Shown here: positions 63,960 to 64,000 of the stretch, piece after piece
Layout: every line of letters starts with the position of its first letter
Numbering within the stretch: the stretch's first letter is position 1
From: Siphonodentalium dalli
Lineage: Eukaryota; Mollusca; Scaphopoda; Gadilida; Siphonodentaliidae
Length of the DNA: 64,000 nt
Assembly: GCA_032622095.1 (NCBI GenBank)
Contig: CP136064.1
Span: forward strand, 149,605,819-149,669,818
Reading direction: 5' to 3'
Notes under the pieces: model-generated
What the model was told of the DNA's origin: nothing
Seen by the model: the letters and a program-made list of their open reading frames with translations, nothing else
Database searches by the model: none
Translations under genes and position numbers: made by a program

Positions 63960-64000
63960 GTGAGTTCATTTCCTTTAGGCCTAAAAACAATGATGTTTCC

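Larger units (their letters stand above)
56763..62692 (+). mobile_element. Ty1/copia retrotransposon (GalEa-like), defective, 5.9 kb
   Basis: LTRs 56763-56917 and 62558-62692, primer-binding site 56919-56930, purine tract before the 3' LTR, and gag, protease and RNase H remnants in the order expected of copia. Flanked by ATTC on both sides inside a family B unit. Gag and pol are broken by frameshifts and by insertions at 57318-59763 and 60546-61617; most of integrase and reverse transcriptase is absent. Confidence 0.9.
51448..63318 (+). mobile_element. Helentron-like family B element, both ends present, with two nested retrotransposons
   Basis: 5' subterminal repeat TAGCTCAACTT (51448-51458), overlapping the hairpin AACTTTAC-TTT-GTAAAGTT. 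3' subterminal repeat AAGTTGAGCTA (63286-63296), its exact inverse, then the stem-loop AGTGTCA-T-TGACACT (63298-63312) and TTCATT. The body is the unit sequence GACATGTAGATGGG..AGTCAT|..|TTTGTG.TCATTC|..|ATTCGGCCAAAAAACATGG, cut first by the DIRS element and 13 bp later by the copia element. Same plan as family A with unrelated sequence. Confidence 0.75.
51350..63700 (+). repeat. Hairpin-type host repeat, family E, split by family B element
   Basis: Left part 51350-51447: TTATACCCCACTC then GAGAATGGGAGGTATACTGG (inverted ATACCCC/GGAGGTAT), GTTGTCCGGCCATCCGTC, ending CTCCATTTTT. Right part from 63319: CTGTTTGTCCATCTGTCCAT, GCAGATATCTC, GGAATGAAATTTGGTATGTA, repeated at about 63490-63620. The microsatellite part is interrupted exactly where family B was inserted. 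Confidence 0.6.

Overview
The window is one stretch of an animal nuclear genome (AT-rich, GT-AG introns, no operons). It lies almost wholly inside a single plus-strand gene, an orthologue of RNF10 (RING finger protein 10). Thirteen coding exons (1207-1367 through 63858-63959) are in mutually compatible phase and give about 652 codons. They cover the N-terminal basic region, the conserved block before the RING, the C3HC4 RING and the central acidic region, ending in the basic coiled segment after the conserved LPLTCEF block. The start codon lies upstream and the C-terminus downstream of the window. The intron repeats (a terminal hairpin followed within about 60 bp by a GTCC/CCGT microsatellite, and an AGCT-ACCTGAG-CGAAG-CTC type repeat at 18755) resemble those of molluscs. 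I infer a marine mollusc, bivalve or gastropod, at moderate confidence.

The coding exons total about 2 kb. Much of the rest is transposable elements, often nested so cleanly that each can be delimited by the interrupted host repeat. Intron 28674-47019 holds a CR1-group LINE fragment, an 8.6-kb TIR-flanked segment with TAA target duplication (PIF/Harbinger-like), inside it a hairpin-type repeat, inside that a Helentron-like element, and inside that two TTAA-flanked (piggyBac-like) elements. Intron 50553-63857 holds a hairpin repeat (about 51350-63700) interrupted by a second Helentron-like family (51448-63318). That element is interrupted by a DIRS-type retrotransposon with a readable internal complementary region (51511-56749) and by a GalEa-like Ty1/copia element (56763-62692). 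The copia element carries two further insertions.

Intron 19991-27160 is dominated by a foldback-like element (20441-26856) with 1.3-1.6-kb inverted arms made of about 330-bp repeats. Its spacer holds a hAT-type MITE and, unexpectedly, a good-looking 3'-terminal coding exon (22325-22442) in phase with the RING exon of RNF10. Other elements are hAT-type MITEs (26-834, and possibly 48903-50248), several hairpin-repeat copies, and tandem 'satellite' units carrying many GCCATCTTGG (YY1-like) sites.

No tRNA, rRNA, CRISPR array or second complete host gene was recognised.
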